Part shown: positions 46,095-55,658 of the stretch, in pieces
Position numbering within the stretch: the first letter of the stretch is position 1
How the letters are laid out: every line of letters starts with the position of its first letter
DNA from: Patulibacter minatonensis DSM 18081
GTDB taxonomy: Bacteria > Actinomycetota > Thermoleophilia > Solirubrobacterales > Solirubrobacteraceae
Reading direction: 5' to 3'
Assembly: GCF_000519325.1 (NCBI RefSeq)
Contig: NZ_KI912613.1
Location: 3,382,754 to 3,446,753 of the forward strand
Length of the DNA: 64,000 nucleotides
Translations under genes and position numbers: made by a program
The notes under the pieces: model-generated
What the model was told of the DNA's origin: nothing
Databases searched by the model: none
What the model saw: only the letters and a program-made list of their open reading frames with translations

Positions 46095-48026
46095 TCAGCG
46101 CTCCGCGATCCGGCGGACGGCGCGGGAGACCGAGAGGCCCAGGTCGTCCACGGAGTCCGGGTCGACCCCCAGCGCCTCGTAGATCGCGGCGGCGTCGACC
46201 AGCGGGTTGGGGATCGAGTAGGTGCCCGGCCGGAGGCCCGTGCCGCGCACCTGCACGCGGATCCGTCGCTGCTCGGCGGCGACCGTGGTGACGGACGTGC
46301 CGGGCACGAAGCCCATCCGCCGCAGGCGGAGGGTGCCGCTCGCCGACAGCGTCGCCGAGCCGCTGCGCAGGCCCGCGACCTTGGTCGGCTGCTCGTCGGC
46401 GTCGAGCACCAGCGTGTCCCCGAGGTTGCCGATCGACGCCAGGAGCGCGGAGCGGATCGCGTCGAGCACCGTCGCCCGCGCGACCGCCCTGGCGCGGGCC
46501 GCGGGGGTGGACCCCAGGCCCGCGGGCGACGACGGGGCCAGCGGCGTCGCCTTCACGAGCGCGTTCGGGTGGTGGCAGCGGCCGAGCGGCCGGCCGGCCG
46601 CGAACGCCTTCAGCGCGGTCGTGACGCATCCGCGCCCGGACCCGAGGACCGAGTGGCCCTGGTCCGGGACCGACAGGAGCTGCGTCCCGGGGTGCCGGGC
46701 GGCCACGCGGCGGGCCTCCTCGGGCGACGTCCGGGTGTCGTCCTCGCCGCTCAGCACGAGGGTCGGGACGTCGGGGGCGGGACCGACGGACAGGTCGTCG
46801 GGGGTGCCCGGCCACTCGGCGCAGATGCCCGACGGCGTCAGGTCGACGAGGTCGCCCGCCACCCAGCCGCCGCGCGCCGCGGACGGCACGGCGTCCAGCG
46901 CGGCGATCGCGGCGTTCCGGCGGGGCGCCCCGATCGGCGTCCCGGCGGCCCACGGCTGGTGCGTGTCGCGACAGACGGTGGCCACGTAGCTGCCGGTGCT
47001 GATGCTCGTGGCGGACGCGGCGCCGGCCGCGGGGTCCTCGTCATCCTCCGGGAGGACGAGCAGCCCGGCCTCGCGGGCCAGCCGCCCGAGCGGTGCGGGG
47101 TCGCCCTCGCCGGCGCGCCGCAGTGCCGCGGGGAGCGCCGCGCGGAGCATCGGGTCGAGGTCCCCGGCCTGGACCAGCGAGATCACCGTGGGGGCGTCGA
47201 GCCGGGCGGCGCGACGCCGGCCCTTCCCGTCGTCGACCTTCGTGACCAGCGGCAGCGCGCGCTGGACGCGTGCGAGGTCGCCCGCGACGTCGGTCGTCAC
47301 GCCGCGGCAGGCCCTGCGGTCGCAGGCGTGGTCCAGCGCCCTCGGGAGGGCCCGGAACGTGGCCAGGGAGAACGGGTCGTCGCCGGTCGGGTCGACCGAG
47401 GAGTCCAGGATCAGGCCCGACACGCGGTCGGGGTGCGCGGCGGCGTAGCGCTGCGCGGTGTAGGTGCCGTACGAGACCCCGACGACGAGCAGCTTGTCGT
47501 AGCCGCCGGCGCGCCGGACGGCCTCGAGGTCCTCCACGACGTCGGCGGTGCCGTACCGGTCGACCGCCGGGCCGAGCCGCCGCGCGCACGACCGGAAGCT
47601 CTCGGGCTCGGACAGCCCGGTGACCGCGGACGTCTCGAGCTCGGGGCAGACGATCAGGTCGGTCGAGCGACCGGTGCCGCGGGTGTCGACGGTGACGAGG
47701 TCCCGCCTGCGCAGCAGCGGCTTCAGGATCGGTGCGACGTCCGCGGCGAGGGAGGTCGCCGCCTGACCCGGGCCGCCCGCGAGGAAGAGGACGCCCTCGC
47801 GGCGGACCTTCTTCCGCCGCTCCCCGAGCTGGATCGTGCGGACCGACAGCCCGACGCGGCCCTCGACGGCGCCGGTCCGGTCGAGGGGGACCAGGACGCG
47901 GCTGCACCGGGTGCGCCCCAGGTCCTGGTCGCCGCAGGGCAGCGCGGCGGACGCCGACGGCGCGAGGACGGTGAGCGCGACGAGCGCCGGGACGAGCGCG
48001 ATCGTGCGGGGGAGGAAGCGGGACAC
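46095..48026 (-). CDS. exported alpha/beta hydrolase, TAP C-terminal type (tripeptidyl aminopeptidase-like)
   Basis: 643 residues from GTG at 48026, which starts a signal peptide (VSRFLPRTIALVPALVALTV...SASAA). The hydrolase core has LFLAGGPGQAATS (HGGPG-like oxyanion), VTVDTRGTGRST, nucleophile Ser185 in VGVSYGTYTAQRYA, Asp in LSGEDDTRTSPE and His in PDQGHSVLGSG followed by the TAP C-terminal segment. Actinobacterial members are secreted tripeptidyl aminopeptidases or related esterases. About 110 extra C-terminal residues form a beta-rich tail. Longer starts to 48107 would extend past the signal peptide. Confidence 0.88.
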   Translation of the reverse strand: MSRFLPRTIALVPALVALTVLAPSASAALPCGDQDLGRTRCSRVLVPLDRTGAVEGRVGLSVRTIQLGERRKKVRREGVLFLAGGPGQAATSLAADVAPILKPLLRRRDLVTVDTRGTGRSTDLIVCPELETSAVTGLSEPESFRSCARRLGPAVDRYGTADVVEDLEAVRRAGGYDKLLVVGVSYGTYTAQRYAAAHPDRVSGLILDSSVDPTGDDPFSLATFRALPRALDHACDRRACRGVTTDVAGDLARVQRALPLVTKVDDGKGRRRAARLDAPTVISLVQAGDLDPMLRAALPAALRRAGEGDPAPLGRLAREAGLLVLPEDDEDPAAGAASATSISTGSYVATVCRDTHQPWAAGTPIGAPRRNAAIAALDAVPSAARGGWVAGDLVDLTPSGICAEWPGTPDDLSVGPAPDVPTLVLSGEDDTRTSPEEARRVAARHPGTQLLSVPDQGHSVLGSGRGCVTTALKAFAAGRPLGRCHHPNALVKATPLAPSSPAGLGSTPAARARAVARATVLDAIRSALLASIGNLGDTLVLDADEQPTKVAGLRSGSATLSASGTLRLRRMGFVPGTSVTTVAAEQRRIRVQVRGTGLRPGTYSIPNPLVDAAAIYEALGVDPDSVDDLGLSVSRAVRRIAER

Positions 48027-48099
48027 GCGACGGAACCTACCGGGGTGCGGGGGTAACGTTCCGCGCGTTCCCACCCCCCTCCGCCGGAGCTCCACCGCG

Positions 48100-48492
48100 A
48101 TGCCCATCGACCGCCACCCCTTCGTCGTCCCGGGCGCCCCGCCCGCGATCGGCCCGTACGTCCACGCCGTCGCCTCCGGGGGGCTGCTGTTCTGCTCCGG
48201 CCAGATCCCGCTGGATCCGGAGTCCGGCGAGCTCGTGGGCGAGACGCCGGCGGATCAGGCGCGGCAGTGCCTCGAGAACCTCGCCGTCGTCGCCGAGGGC
48301 GCCGGGGGTCGGCTCGCCGACGCGGTCCGGTGCACGGTCTACCTGACCGACATCGGCGCGTTCGCCGAGGTCGGGGAGGTCTACGCCTCGTTCTTCGCGG
48401 ACGACCCGCCGGCCCGTCTGGCGCTGGGCGTGGCGGCGCTGCCGAAGGGCGCGCAGGTGGAGATCGAGGCGATCGTGGCGCTGCCGCGTTGA
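48100..48492 (+). CDS. RidA/YjgF-family enamine deaminase
   Basis: 130 residues. FVVPGAPPAIGPYVHAVASG, LLFCSGQIPLDPESGELVG, RCTVYLTDIGAFAEVGEVYA and a final ALPKGAQVEIEAIVALP are the full RidA signature; the Arg in PPARL is the usual substrate-binding residue. It hydrolyses reactive 2-aminoacrylate-type enamines made by PLP enzymes such as threonine/serine dehydratases. It is close to, but divergent from, the hydrolase gene. The frame continues upstream, but ATG 48100 begins the conserved N-terminus. Confidence 0.9.
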   Translation: MPIDRHPFVVPGAPPAIGPYVHAVASGGLLFCSGQIPLDPESGELVGETPADQARQCLENLAVVAEGAGGRLADAVRCTVYLTDIGAFAEVGEVYASFFADDPPARLALGVAALPKGAQVEIEAIVALPR

Positions 48493-48532
48493 GCTCGCCG
48501 TCGAGCGGACGTGCCGACTCCGGGCCTCGCAG

Positions 48533-49321
48533 CTAGATCGGCGTGACGTAGGCGGCCGTCAGCCCGCCGTCGACCATGAACGTCGACGCGGTGATGAAGC
48601 TCGACTCGTCCGACGCCAGGAACAGCACGGCGTTGGCGAGCTCCCGGGCCTGGGCGAAGCGGCCCATCGGCACGTGGACGAGGCGGCGGTTCGCGGCCTC
48701 GGCGTCGTTGGCGTAGAGCTCGCGCAGCAGCGGCGTGTCGACCGGGCCGGGGCAGAGCGCGTTGACCCGGACGCCCTGGCGGGCGAACTGCACGCCGAGC
48801 TCGCGGCTCATCGACAGCACGCCGCCCTTCGACGCGGTGTAGGCGATCTGCGACGTCGCGGCCCCCATCAGGGCGACGAACGACGCGGTGTTGATGATCG
48901 ACCCGCCGCCGGTCTCCAGCAGGTGCGGGATCCCGTGCTTGCAGCAGAGGTAGACGGACTTCAGGTTGACGTCCTGGACGCGCTGCCAGGCGTCCTCCTC
49001 CGTCTCGAGGATCGAGTCGTCGTCGGGCGGCGAGATGCCGGCGTTGTTGAAGAGGACGTCGATCGTGCCGTACGTCTCGCGCACCTGCGCGTAGGCGGCG
49101 GCGACGTCCGCGCCCGACGTGACGTCGCCCTGGATCGCGAGGTCGACCTGGGGCTGGTCGGCGGTCAGGTCGAAGCCGACGACGGTGGCGCCCTGCTCGC
49201 GGAAGACCTTCGCGGTCTCCGCCCCGATGCCGGACGCCGAGCCGGTGATGACGGCGACCTTGCGCTCGAGCCGGCCGTGGTGGGAGCCGGCGGTCTCGGG
49301 GGTGCTCTGGGTGGTGCTCAT
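48533..49321 (-). CDS. short-chain dehydrogenase/reductase of the polyamine cluster
   Basis: 262 residues. TGSASGIGAE (NAD(P) binding), NNAGIS, IINTASF and YTASKGG give the SDR fold with Ser and Tyr/Lys catalysis; GPVDTPLL and the C-terminal FMVDGGLTA complete it. It is the last gene of the minus-strand polyamine cluster, about 40 bases after the aldehyde dehydrogenase. A role in that pathway is inferred from position; the substrate is unknown. Confidence 0.85.
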   Translation of the reverse strand: MSTTQSTPETAGSHHGRLERKVAVITGSASGIGAETAKVFREQGATVVGFDLTADQPQVDLAIQGDVTSGADVAAAYAQVRETYGTIDVLFNNAGISPPDDDSILETEEDAWQRVQDVNLKSVYLCCKHGIPHLLETGGGSIINTASFVALMGAATSQIAYTASKGGVLSMSRELGVQFARQGVRVNALCPGPVDTPLLRELYANDAEAANRRLVHVPMGRFAQARELANAVLFLASDESSFITASTFMVDGGLTAAYVTPI

Positions 49322-49358
49322 GCGACTCCTCGGGTGCTCGTGGTGATGGTGCTCGGGC

Positions 49359-50720
49359 TCACGCGCCGGTGGCCCAGTAGACGGTCTTCAGCTCGGAGTA
49401 GGCCTCCATCGCGTGGGGGCCGAGCTCGCGGCCGACGCCGGAGCGCTTGAAGCCCCCGAACGGCGTCGAGACGCGGACCGAGCTGTTCGAGTTGATCGAC
49501 AGCACGCCGGACTCGATCCCCCGGGCGACACGCAGGGCGCGGCCGCCGTCGCGCGTCCAGATCGACCCGGAGAGCCCGTAGATCGAGTCGTTCGCGAGGC
49601 GGACCGCGTCGGCCTCGTCGTCGAACGGCAGGACGGCGACGACCGGGCCGAAGATCTCCTCGCGCGCGGCGGGGGAGGACGGGTCGACCGGGCACAGCAC
49701 CGTCGGCGGGAACCAGAAGCCGTCGCCCTCCGGTGCCGCGCCGCGGAACGCGACGGCGGCGTCGTCGGGGACGAACGACGCGACCTTCTCGCGGTGCGCG
49801 GCCGAGATCAGCGGGCCCATGTGGGCGTCGCCGTCGAGCGGGTCGCCGACCGTGAACGCGGCGACCGCCGGCTCCAGCAGGTCGAGGAAGCGGTCGATCG
49901 CGGAGCGCTCCACGAGGATCCGCGAGCGCGCGCAGCAGTCCTGGCCGGCGTTGTCGAAGACGGCTCCCGGCGCAGCGGCCGCGGCGGCCTCGAGGTCGGC
50001 GTCGGCGAAGACGACGTTGGCGGACTTCCCGCCGAGCTCGAGCGTGACGCGCTTGGTCGTCGCGGCGGTGTCGCGCTGGATCCCGGCGCCGACCCGGGTG
50101 GAGCCCGTGAAGGCGATCTTCGCGACGCCGGGGTGCTCGACGAGCCGAGCGCCGACGGTCGGCCCGGGGCCGGCCACGACCTGGAACACGCCCTCGGGGA
50201 TCCCGGCCTCCAGGGCGATCCGCTCGAGCTCGATCGCCGTCAGCGGGGTCAGCTCGGCGGGCTTCAGGATCGCGCAGTTCCCGGCCGCGAGCGCGGGGGC
50301 GAGCTTCCACGACGCGATCGGCAGCGGGAAGTTCCACGGCGTGATCAGCCCGACGACGCCGAGCGGCTCGCGGAACGTCATCGCGACGCCCCCGGCGACC
50401 GGGATGGTGTCGCCGAGGTGCCGCTCGACGCCGCCGGCGAAGTACCGGAAGGTCGCGGCGACCATGCCGATCTCGCCGCGCGCGGACGCGATCGCGTGCC
50501 CGGCGTTGCGCGCCTCGAGGACCGCGAGCGGCTCGAGCTCGGCCTCGACCGCGTCCGCCAGCCGCAGCAGCAGCCGAGCGCGGTCGGCCGGGGCGACGTC
50601 GCGCCACGCAGGGAACGCCGCGCGGGCGCGCGCGACGGCGCGGTCGACGTCCTCGGGCCCGGCGTCCGGGACCTCGGCCATCGCCCGCCCGGTGGCGGGT
50701 TCGACGACGGTGGTGCTCAT
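49359..50720 (-). CDS. aldehyde dehydrogenase (gamma-glutamylaminobutyraldehyde dehydrogenase-like)
   Basis: 453 residues. ALDH motifs: LITPWNFPLPIASWKLAPAL, GVAKIAFTGSTRVG, VTLELGGKSANVVF (catalytic Glu) and NAGQDCCARSRI (catalytic Cys). STPFGGFKRSGVGRELG near the C-terminus is typical. In the Puu pathway this step oxidises gamma-glutamyl-gamma-aminobutyraldehyde. The start overlaps the stop of the hydrolase gene by four bases (ATGA). Context, not motif, gives the substrate; other aldehydes are possible. Confidence 0.88.
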   Translation of the reverse strand: MSTTVVEPATGRAMAEVPDAGPEDVDRAVARARAAFPAWRDVAPADRARLLLRLADAVEAELEPLAVLEARNAGHAIASARGEIGMVAATFRYFAGGVERHLGDTIPVAGGVAMTFREPLGVVGLITPWNFPLPIASWKLAPALAAGNCAILKPAELTPLTAIELERIALEAGIPEGVFQVVAGPGPTVGARLVEHPGVAKIAFTGSTRVGAGIQRDTAATTKRVTLELGGKSANVVFADADLEAAAAAAPGAVFDNAGQDCCARSRILVERSAIDRFLDLLEPAVAAFTVGDPLDGDAHMGPLISAAHREKVASFVPDDAAVAFRGAAPEGDGFWFPPTVLCPVDPSSPAAREEIFGPVVAVLPFDDEADAVRLANDSIYGLSGSIWTRDGGRALRVARGIESGVLSINSNSSVRVSTPFGGFKRSGVGRELGPHAMEAYSELKTVYWATGA

Positions 50721-51592
50721 CGGGTCTCCTCGGTGCTGTCTGGTGCGGCCGACCGGTGGTCGTTCGCGGGGACGTCGGTGGTCTCGGCGTCTTCGGCGGT
50801 CGGCGTGGAACCGCGGGAGACCGCGTGCTCGTGCGCCGCCTGCACCAGCGCCGCGATCACCGCGCTCCTCGGATCGCCCTCCGGGTGCCATTGGACGGCC
50901 AGGCAGAACGTGCGGTCGGTCCGCTCGATCGCCTCGGTCAGCCCGTCGCCCGCGGCGCTCCCGGTGATCTGCCAGTGCTCGGGCAGCCGGTCGACGGCCT
51001 GGTGGTGGTGCGAGCGGACGGTCGCGACGTCGGCGCCGACCGCGCGGGCGGCGAGCGATCCGGGGAGCAGCTCGACGTCGTGCGCGTTGCGCTCGTCGAG
51101 CGTGCCGGGGACGCGGCGGTGCTCGACCGTGCCGAGCGTCTCGGGCAGGTGCTGGTCCAGCGTGCCGCCGCCGGCCGCGGCGACGATCTGCATGCCGCGG
51201 CAGATCGCCAGCAGGGGCAGGTCGTCGGCCTGCGCCGCGAGTGCGAGCGCGGCCTCGAAGGCGTCGCGGTCGGGGGTGTCGCCCGTGGTCTCCGGGTGCC
51301 GCTGGGCGCCGTAGCTCTCGGGTGCGAGGTCGACGCCGCCGGTGAGGATCAGGCCGTCGAGGCCACGCAGCGCGTCGCGGGGTCGCTCGGTGTCGACCGG
51401 GTCGACGGGCAGCAGGACGGCGCGGCCGCCGGCGCGCTGGATCGCGGCGACGTAGCTCGCCGGCACGAAGTCGGCGGTCTGGTGCCACGACGCGCCGTGG
51501 TGGATCGGCTCGCGCGCGCAGGTGACGCCGACGACGGGCCGGGGCGTGGTGATGACGACGCCGGCGGCGTCGCGGTGCTCGGTGGGGTGCAT
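50717..51592 (-). CDS. puuD: gamma-glutamyl-GABA hydrolase (PuuD-like, class I glutamine amidotransferase fold)
   Basis: 291 residues. VVGVTCAREPIHHGASWHQT, LDGLILTGGVDLAPESYG, catalytic Cys131 in AICRGMQIV, VRSHHHQAVDRL and VQWHPEGD (catalytic His and Glu) define a C26-family gamma-glutamyl hydrolase. PuuD releases GABA from gamma-glutamyl-GABA. It lies between the GS-like ligase and the aldehyde dehydrogenase, with about 30 bases to the former and a four-base overlap with the latter. The last 40 residues are an unordered Ser/Thr-rich tail. Confidence 0.88.
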   Translation of the reverse strand: MHPTEHRDAAGVVITTPRPVVGVTCAREPIHHGASWHQTADFVPASYVAAIQRAGGRAVLLPVDPVDTERPRDALRGLDGLILTGGVDLAPESYGAQRHPETTGDTPDRDAFEAALALAAQADDLPLLAICRGMQIVAAAGGGTLDQHLPETLGTVEHRRVPGTLDERNAHDVELLPGSLAARAVGADVATVRSHHHQAVDRLPEHWQITGSAAGDGLTEAIERTDRTFCLAVQWHPEGDPRSAVIAALVQAAHEHAVSRGSTPTAEDAETTDVPANDHRSAAPDSTEETR

Positions 51593-51620
51593 CGCGGGGT
51601 CCCGGGTGGTGGGCGTCCGG

Positions 51621-52958
51621 CTACAGCCGCTCGAACCCGCGGAAGCGCTCCCAGTCCGTCACGGCCGCGCCGAACGCGTCGAGCTCGACCTGGGCCATGT
51701 TGGCGTAGTGCGCGACGACCTCGGGCCCGAGGGCGTCGGTGGCCAGGGCGTTCGACAGGAACAGCTCGCGGGCGCGGTGCAGCGACGTCGGGACCTTCGG
51801 GACGTCGGCCTCGTAGGCGTTGCCCGTGCAGGGCGGCCCGAGCTCGAGCTTCCGGTCGATCCCGTCGAGCCCCGCCGCGATCGTCGCGGCGAGCGCCAGG
51901 TACGGGTTGACGTCCGCACCGGGCACGCGGTTCTCGACCCGGAGGCCCTCGCCGTGCCCGACGACGCGCAGCGCGCAGGTGCGGTTGTCCTCGCCCCAGG
52001 CGATGGCGGTCGGCGCGAACGAGGCCGACGCGTAGCGCTTGTACGAGTTGATGTTCGGCGCGAAGAGCAGCGTCAGCGCCTCGACGTGCTCGAGCTGCCC
52101 GGCGACGAACGACTCGAAGAGCCCGCGGTCCTGCGCGAAGACGTTCTTCCCCGTCGTGGCGTCGGCGATCGAGCAGTGGATGTGGCACGAGTTGCCCTCG
52201 CGCTCGTCGTACTTCGCCATGAAGCTGATCGACATGTCCTCCAAGGACGCGATCTCCTTCGCGCCGTTCTTGTAGATCACGTGCTGGTCCGCGGCGGTCA
52301 GGGCGTCGCCGTAGCGGATGTTGACCTCGTGCTGGCCGAGGTTGCACTCGCCCTTGGAGTCCTCGACCCGCATGCCGGCGGCGGTCATGTCGTTGCGGAT
52401 CCGGCGGATCAGCGGCTCGACGCGGGAGGTCCCGAGAAGCGAGTAGTCGACGTTGTAGAGGTTCGCGGGCTCGAGGTCGCGGTACCCGGCGTGCCAGGCC
52501 TCCTCGTAGCCGGTGCGGAAGACGAGGAACTCGAGCTCCGTCGCCGCGTTGCAGACCCAGCCGCGCTCCTCGAGCCGGCGCAGCTGCTTGCGCAGGACCT
52601 GGCGCGGCGACGCGACGACGTCGGACCCGTCGGACCACACGACGTCGGCCAGGCAGATCACGGTGCCCGGCTGCCACGGGACCGGCCGCAGCGTCGAGAG
52701 GTCCGGCCGCATGACGAAGTCGCCGTAGCCGCCCTCCCAGGAGGCCATCGCGTAGCCGCCGACGGTGTTCATCTCGACGTCCACGGCGAGCAGGTAGTTG
52801 CAGCCCTCCGCGCCCTGCTCGACGATGTCCTCGACGAAGTGGCGCGCCGTCAGGCGCTTGCCCTGGAGCCGGCCCTGCATGTCGGTCATCCCGAGGACGA
52901 CGGTGTCGACCTCGCCGGCGTCGACCTGCGCCTGCAGGTCCTCCAGGGTCAGCGGCAT
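51621..52958 (-). CDS. puuA: glutamine synthetase-like gamma-glutamylpolyamine synthetase (PuuA-like)
   Basis: 445 residues. GS-fold residues are kept (TELEFLVFRTG, GECNLGQHEVNIRYGDAL, NSCHIHCSIADATTG, NINSYKRYASASFAPTAIAW, NRVPGADVNPYLALAA), but the substrate region differs from GlnA and resembles the PuuA/GlnA3 group that glutamylates putrescine and other polyamines. ATP-dependent ligation of glutamate to the amine starts the pathway. It follows the permease gene with a TGATG overlap and precedes PuuD. Confidence 0.85.
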   Translation of the reverse strand: MPLTLEDLQAQVDAGEVDTVVLGMTDMQGRLQGKRLTARHFVEDIVEQGAEGCNYLLAVDVEMNTVGGYAMASWEGGYGDFVMRPDLSTLRPVPWQPGTVICLADVVWSDGSDVVASPRQVLRKQLRRLEERGWVCNAATELEFLVFRTGYEEAWHAGYRDLEPANLYNVDYSLLGTSRVEPLIRRIRNDMTAAGMRVEDSKGECNLGQHEVNIRYGDALTAADQHVIYKNGAKEIASLEDMSISFMAKYDEREGNSCHIHCSIADATTGKNVFAQDRGLFESFVAGQLEHVEALTLLFAPNINSYKRYASASFAPTAIAWGEDNRTCALRVVGHGEGLRVENRVPGADVNPYLALAATIAAGLDGIDRKLELGPPCTGNAYEADVPKVPTSLHRARELFLSNALATDALGPEVVAHYANMAQVELDAFGAAVTDWERFRGFERL

Positions 52959-54514
52959 CAGGCGTCGAGCTCCTCTTCGATCTCGGAGACGGTGTGCAAC
53001 GGTCCGGTGAACCACTTCCGGGCCGACAGCATCCACCAGATCCCGACGGCGCCGAGGACGACCACGACGGTGACGGGGGCGTAGTTCACGCTGCTCCACG
53101 TGAAGTCGTCCTGCCACGGCAGCCCGGCGTCGGACGTCGGGATGACGAAGAGCACGCAGATCAGCACGATCCAGGCGATCGCGATCCCGCCGATCACGCG
53201 GTAGCGGCTCCCGAGGCTCCAGTCGCCCGTCTCGAAGTCCTTGCCGTGCTTCAGGCGCAGCCAGATCGGGATCGCGTACGAGATGTAGAGCCCGATGACC
53301 GCGATCGACGTGGCTGCCGCGTAGGCCACCGACGACTTGTCGGCGGCGACCAGGAGCGACGGGATCAGGAGAATCCAGGCGAATACGACGACGAGGCCGA
53401 CCGCCGCCGCGGGAACCCGCCGCGCGGTGAGCGTCGACCAGAAGCGCGAGCCGGGCACCGCCTTGTCGCGGGAGAACGCGTAGGCCATCCGCGACGCGGC
53501 CGTGATGGACGCGTAGCCGCAGAAGAGCTGGGCGACCGCCGCGATGATGAGCAGCAGGTCCGAGAGCCCTTTGTCCAGGGAGTTCTGCAGGATGTAGATG
53601 ACGGGATACCCGCCGTCCCCGGACACCTTGAGCGCCTCGTCGAGGCTCGGGATCGCGAAGGTCACCGCGAGGATCAGCACGTAGCCGAAGACCGCGGAGA
53701 CGAGGATCGTGTTGATGATCCCCTTCGCCACCGCGGTCGAGGCGTTCTTCGTCTCCTCGGACATGTGTGCGGACGCGTCGTACCCGGTGAACGTGTACTG
53801 CGCGTGGAGCAGGCCGAGCAGGAAGCTGAACCCGACGCCGCCGAAGCCCACGCCCGACTGGTCGACCGTCTTCGTGAAGACGAACTTGAACGACTGATGG
53901 TCGTGCGCGAAGAACGCGAGCACGAGGACGAAGATCGCGACGCCGGCGACGTGCCACCAGGCGCTGACCATGTTCACGCGCGCCGAGATCTGCGGCCCGA
54001 TGATGTTGAGCCCCGCATGGAGCAGGAGGAGGACGGTGAAGACGACGAAGATCGCCGTGCGGTCGGTCCCGACGCCGAGACCGAGGACATCGAGCACGGC
54101 CGTCACGAAGATCGCCGAGCCGTAGACGATGGCCGCGGTGACGGCCACCTGCCCGACGAGGTTGAACCACCCGGTGAACCAGCCGTGCGCGGGCTTCCCG
54201 AGCTTGGACGCCCACCAGTAGAGGCCGCCGGCGGTGGGGTAGGCCGACGCGAGCTCGGCCATCGCGAGACCGACGAAGAGGACCATGACCGACACGAGTG
54301 GCCAGCCCCAGGCCATCGTGATCGGCCCGCCGTTGAGCAGGCCGATCTGGTAGCTCGCGAGACCTCCGGTGAGGATCGAGACGATCGAGAAGCTGATCGC
54401 GAAGTTCGAGAACCCGCTGAGGCTCCGCTCGAGCGTGGGCTCGTAGCCCATCGCGCGGAGCCGCTGCTCGTCGGCGTCGCCCTGGGGTGTCGTTGGTTCC
54501 TCGACCGTGCTCAT
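52958..54514 (-). CDS. APC-family amine/amino acid permease, probable putrescine importer
   Basis: 518 residues, about 12 transmembrane helices. RSLSGFSNFAISFSIVSILT and GGLASYQIGLLNGGPITMAW, plus AYPTAGGLYWWASKLGKPAH, are typical of the PuuP/YjeH-like and GABA permease branch. FTGYDASAHMSEETKNAS marks helix 6. As first gene of the cluster it likely brings in putrescine or another polyamine. The stop overlaps the PuuA start (TGATG). Upstream, CCTTAAAGG at about 54528-54536 (a short AT-centred palindrome) may belong to its promoter. Confidence 0.88.
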   Translation of the reverse strand: MSTVEEPTTPQGDADEQRLRAMGYEPTLERSLSGFSNFAISFSIVSILTGGLASYQIGLLNGGPITMAWGWPLVSVMVLFVGLAMAELASAYPTAGGLYWWASKLGKPAHGWFTGWFNLVGQVAVTAAIVYGSAIFVTAVLDVLGLGVGTDRTAIFVVFTVLLLLHAGLNIIGPQISARVNMVSAWWHVAGVAIFVLVLAFFAHDHQSFKFVFTKTVDQSGVGFGGVGFSFLLGLLHAQYTFTGYDASAHMSEETKNASTAVAKGIINTILVSAVFGYVLILAVTFAIPSLDEALKVSGDGGYPVIYILQNSLDKGLSDLLLIIAAVAQLFCGYASITAASRMAYAFSRDKAVPGSRFWSTLTARRVPAAAVGLVVVFAWILLIPSLLVAADKSSVAYAAATSIAVIGLYISYAIPIWLRLKHGKDFETGDWSLGSRYRVIGGIAIAWIVLICVLFVIPTSDAGLPWQDDFTWSSVNYAPVTVVVVLGAVGIWWMLSARKWFTGPLHTVSEIEEELDA

Positions 54515-54684
54515 GCCGTCGCTCCGCCTTAAAGGTTTGCTCGCCGTGCCTTCTGGGCGAACCTACCCGCGGTCCGGGAGCCCGGTCAATCGCCGTTCGT
54601 CCAAACCCGCGTGCTCGTGGTCACGGACGCAGACCGCGCCGGGACCGTCCGGCCGCGCCGAGGAGTCCGGGCCCCGCAGGCGGC

Positions 54685-55413
54685 TCAGGCCGGCGCGAGG
54701 CCGGCGATGACCTGCTCGGTGCCGGCGAGGTGGCGACGGATGGTCCGCACGGCCGTGGCCACGTCGCCGCGCTCGACCGCCGCCACGAGTCGGCGGTGCT
54801 CCACGTTCGAGTGCTCGAGCACGGCGCGGGGGTGGGCGATGTGGCCGATCAGGTCCGCGGCGTCCGCCTGGAGCTCGGCGGCCTGGAGCACGAGGCGCCG
54901 GACGCCGGTCACCTCGGCCAGGCCGACGTGGAGGGCGGCGTCGGCACGCCGGTAGTCAGGGAACCCGTCGGCGCCGGCCATGAGGTCGATCTGCCCGCGC
55001 AGCGCAGCGAGGCCGTCGGCCACCGCGGAGGGTTCCGCGGCCGACCGCTCCGCGGCCAGGCACGCCACGCCCACCTCGAACGCGCGCCGGGCGGCGACCC
55101 GGTCCCGCCAGTCGGCCGGCAGGGCGCCCACCGCCCCGTGTGCGGCCAGCGGCGGCCGGTCGACGACGAACGTCCCGCCGCCCCGCCCGCGGGTCGCGAC
55201 GAGGTGTCCGGACTCCGAGAGCGCCCCGAGGGCCTGGCGCAGCGTCGACCTCGAGATTCGCAGCTGCTCGGCGAGGTCGCGCTCGGGCGGGAGCCGGTGG
55301 CCGGCGGGGAGGAGGCCGGCGCGGATCGCGCTCCCCAGGCGCTCGACGGTCTCCTCGAGCGTCGTGGGCGTGACGACGGGCGAGAAGACCGCGTCGGTGG
55401 CGTCGGTGGCCAT
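54685..55413 (-). CDS. GntR/FadR-family regulator, probably of the polyamine cluster
   Basis: 242 residues. N-terminal GntR HTH (ETVERLGSAIRAGLLPAGHR, LPPERDLAEQLRISRSTLRQ, ALGALSESGHLVATRGRGGG) with a helical FCD-type effector domain (about 95-240) that has Asp/His metal-binding positions (ADAALHVGLAEV, SNVEHRRLVAAVERGD). It lies 170 bases upstream of the permease on the same strand, which makes it the likely regulator of that operon. An alternative start at 55446 adds 11 residues. Confidence 0.88.
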   Translation of the reverse strand: MATDATDAVFSPVVTPTTLEETVERLGSAIRAGLLPAGHRLPPERDLAEQLRISRSTLRQALGALSESGHLVATRGRGGGTFVVDRPPLAAHGAVGALPADWRDRVAARRAFEVGVACLAAERSAAEPSAVADGLAALRGQIDLMAGADGFPDYRRADAALHVGLAEVTGVRRLVLQAAELQADAADLIGHIAHPRAVLEHSNVEHRRLVAAVERGDVATAVRTIRRHLAGTEQVIAGLAPA

Positions 55414-55658
55414 CGACGGACGGTAGCGCCGCCGCTCGACGGCCATCGCGGAGGAACCGGGACATCGGACGTACGGTGCGCCCGGCGTCGTCGCCGTACG
55501 CTGCGACCCCGTCGCAACCGGGGACGAGTGGTGGTCCGTAGAGCAGGTGACCGCGAGCCACCCCGATCGGGGGGTACTCTGGGCGGTCTGTCACCCGTGC
55601 GTCTGACGGATCTCCTCCGTCCGGGGCACGACACCCAGCCGTCGTCATCGGAGCACCC

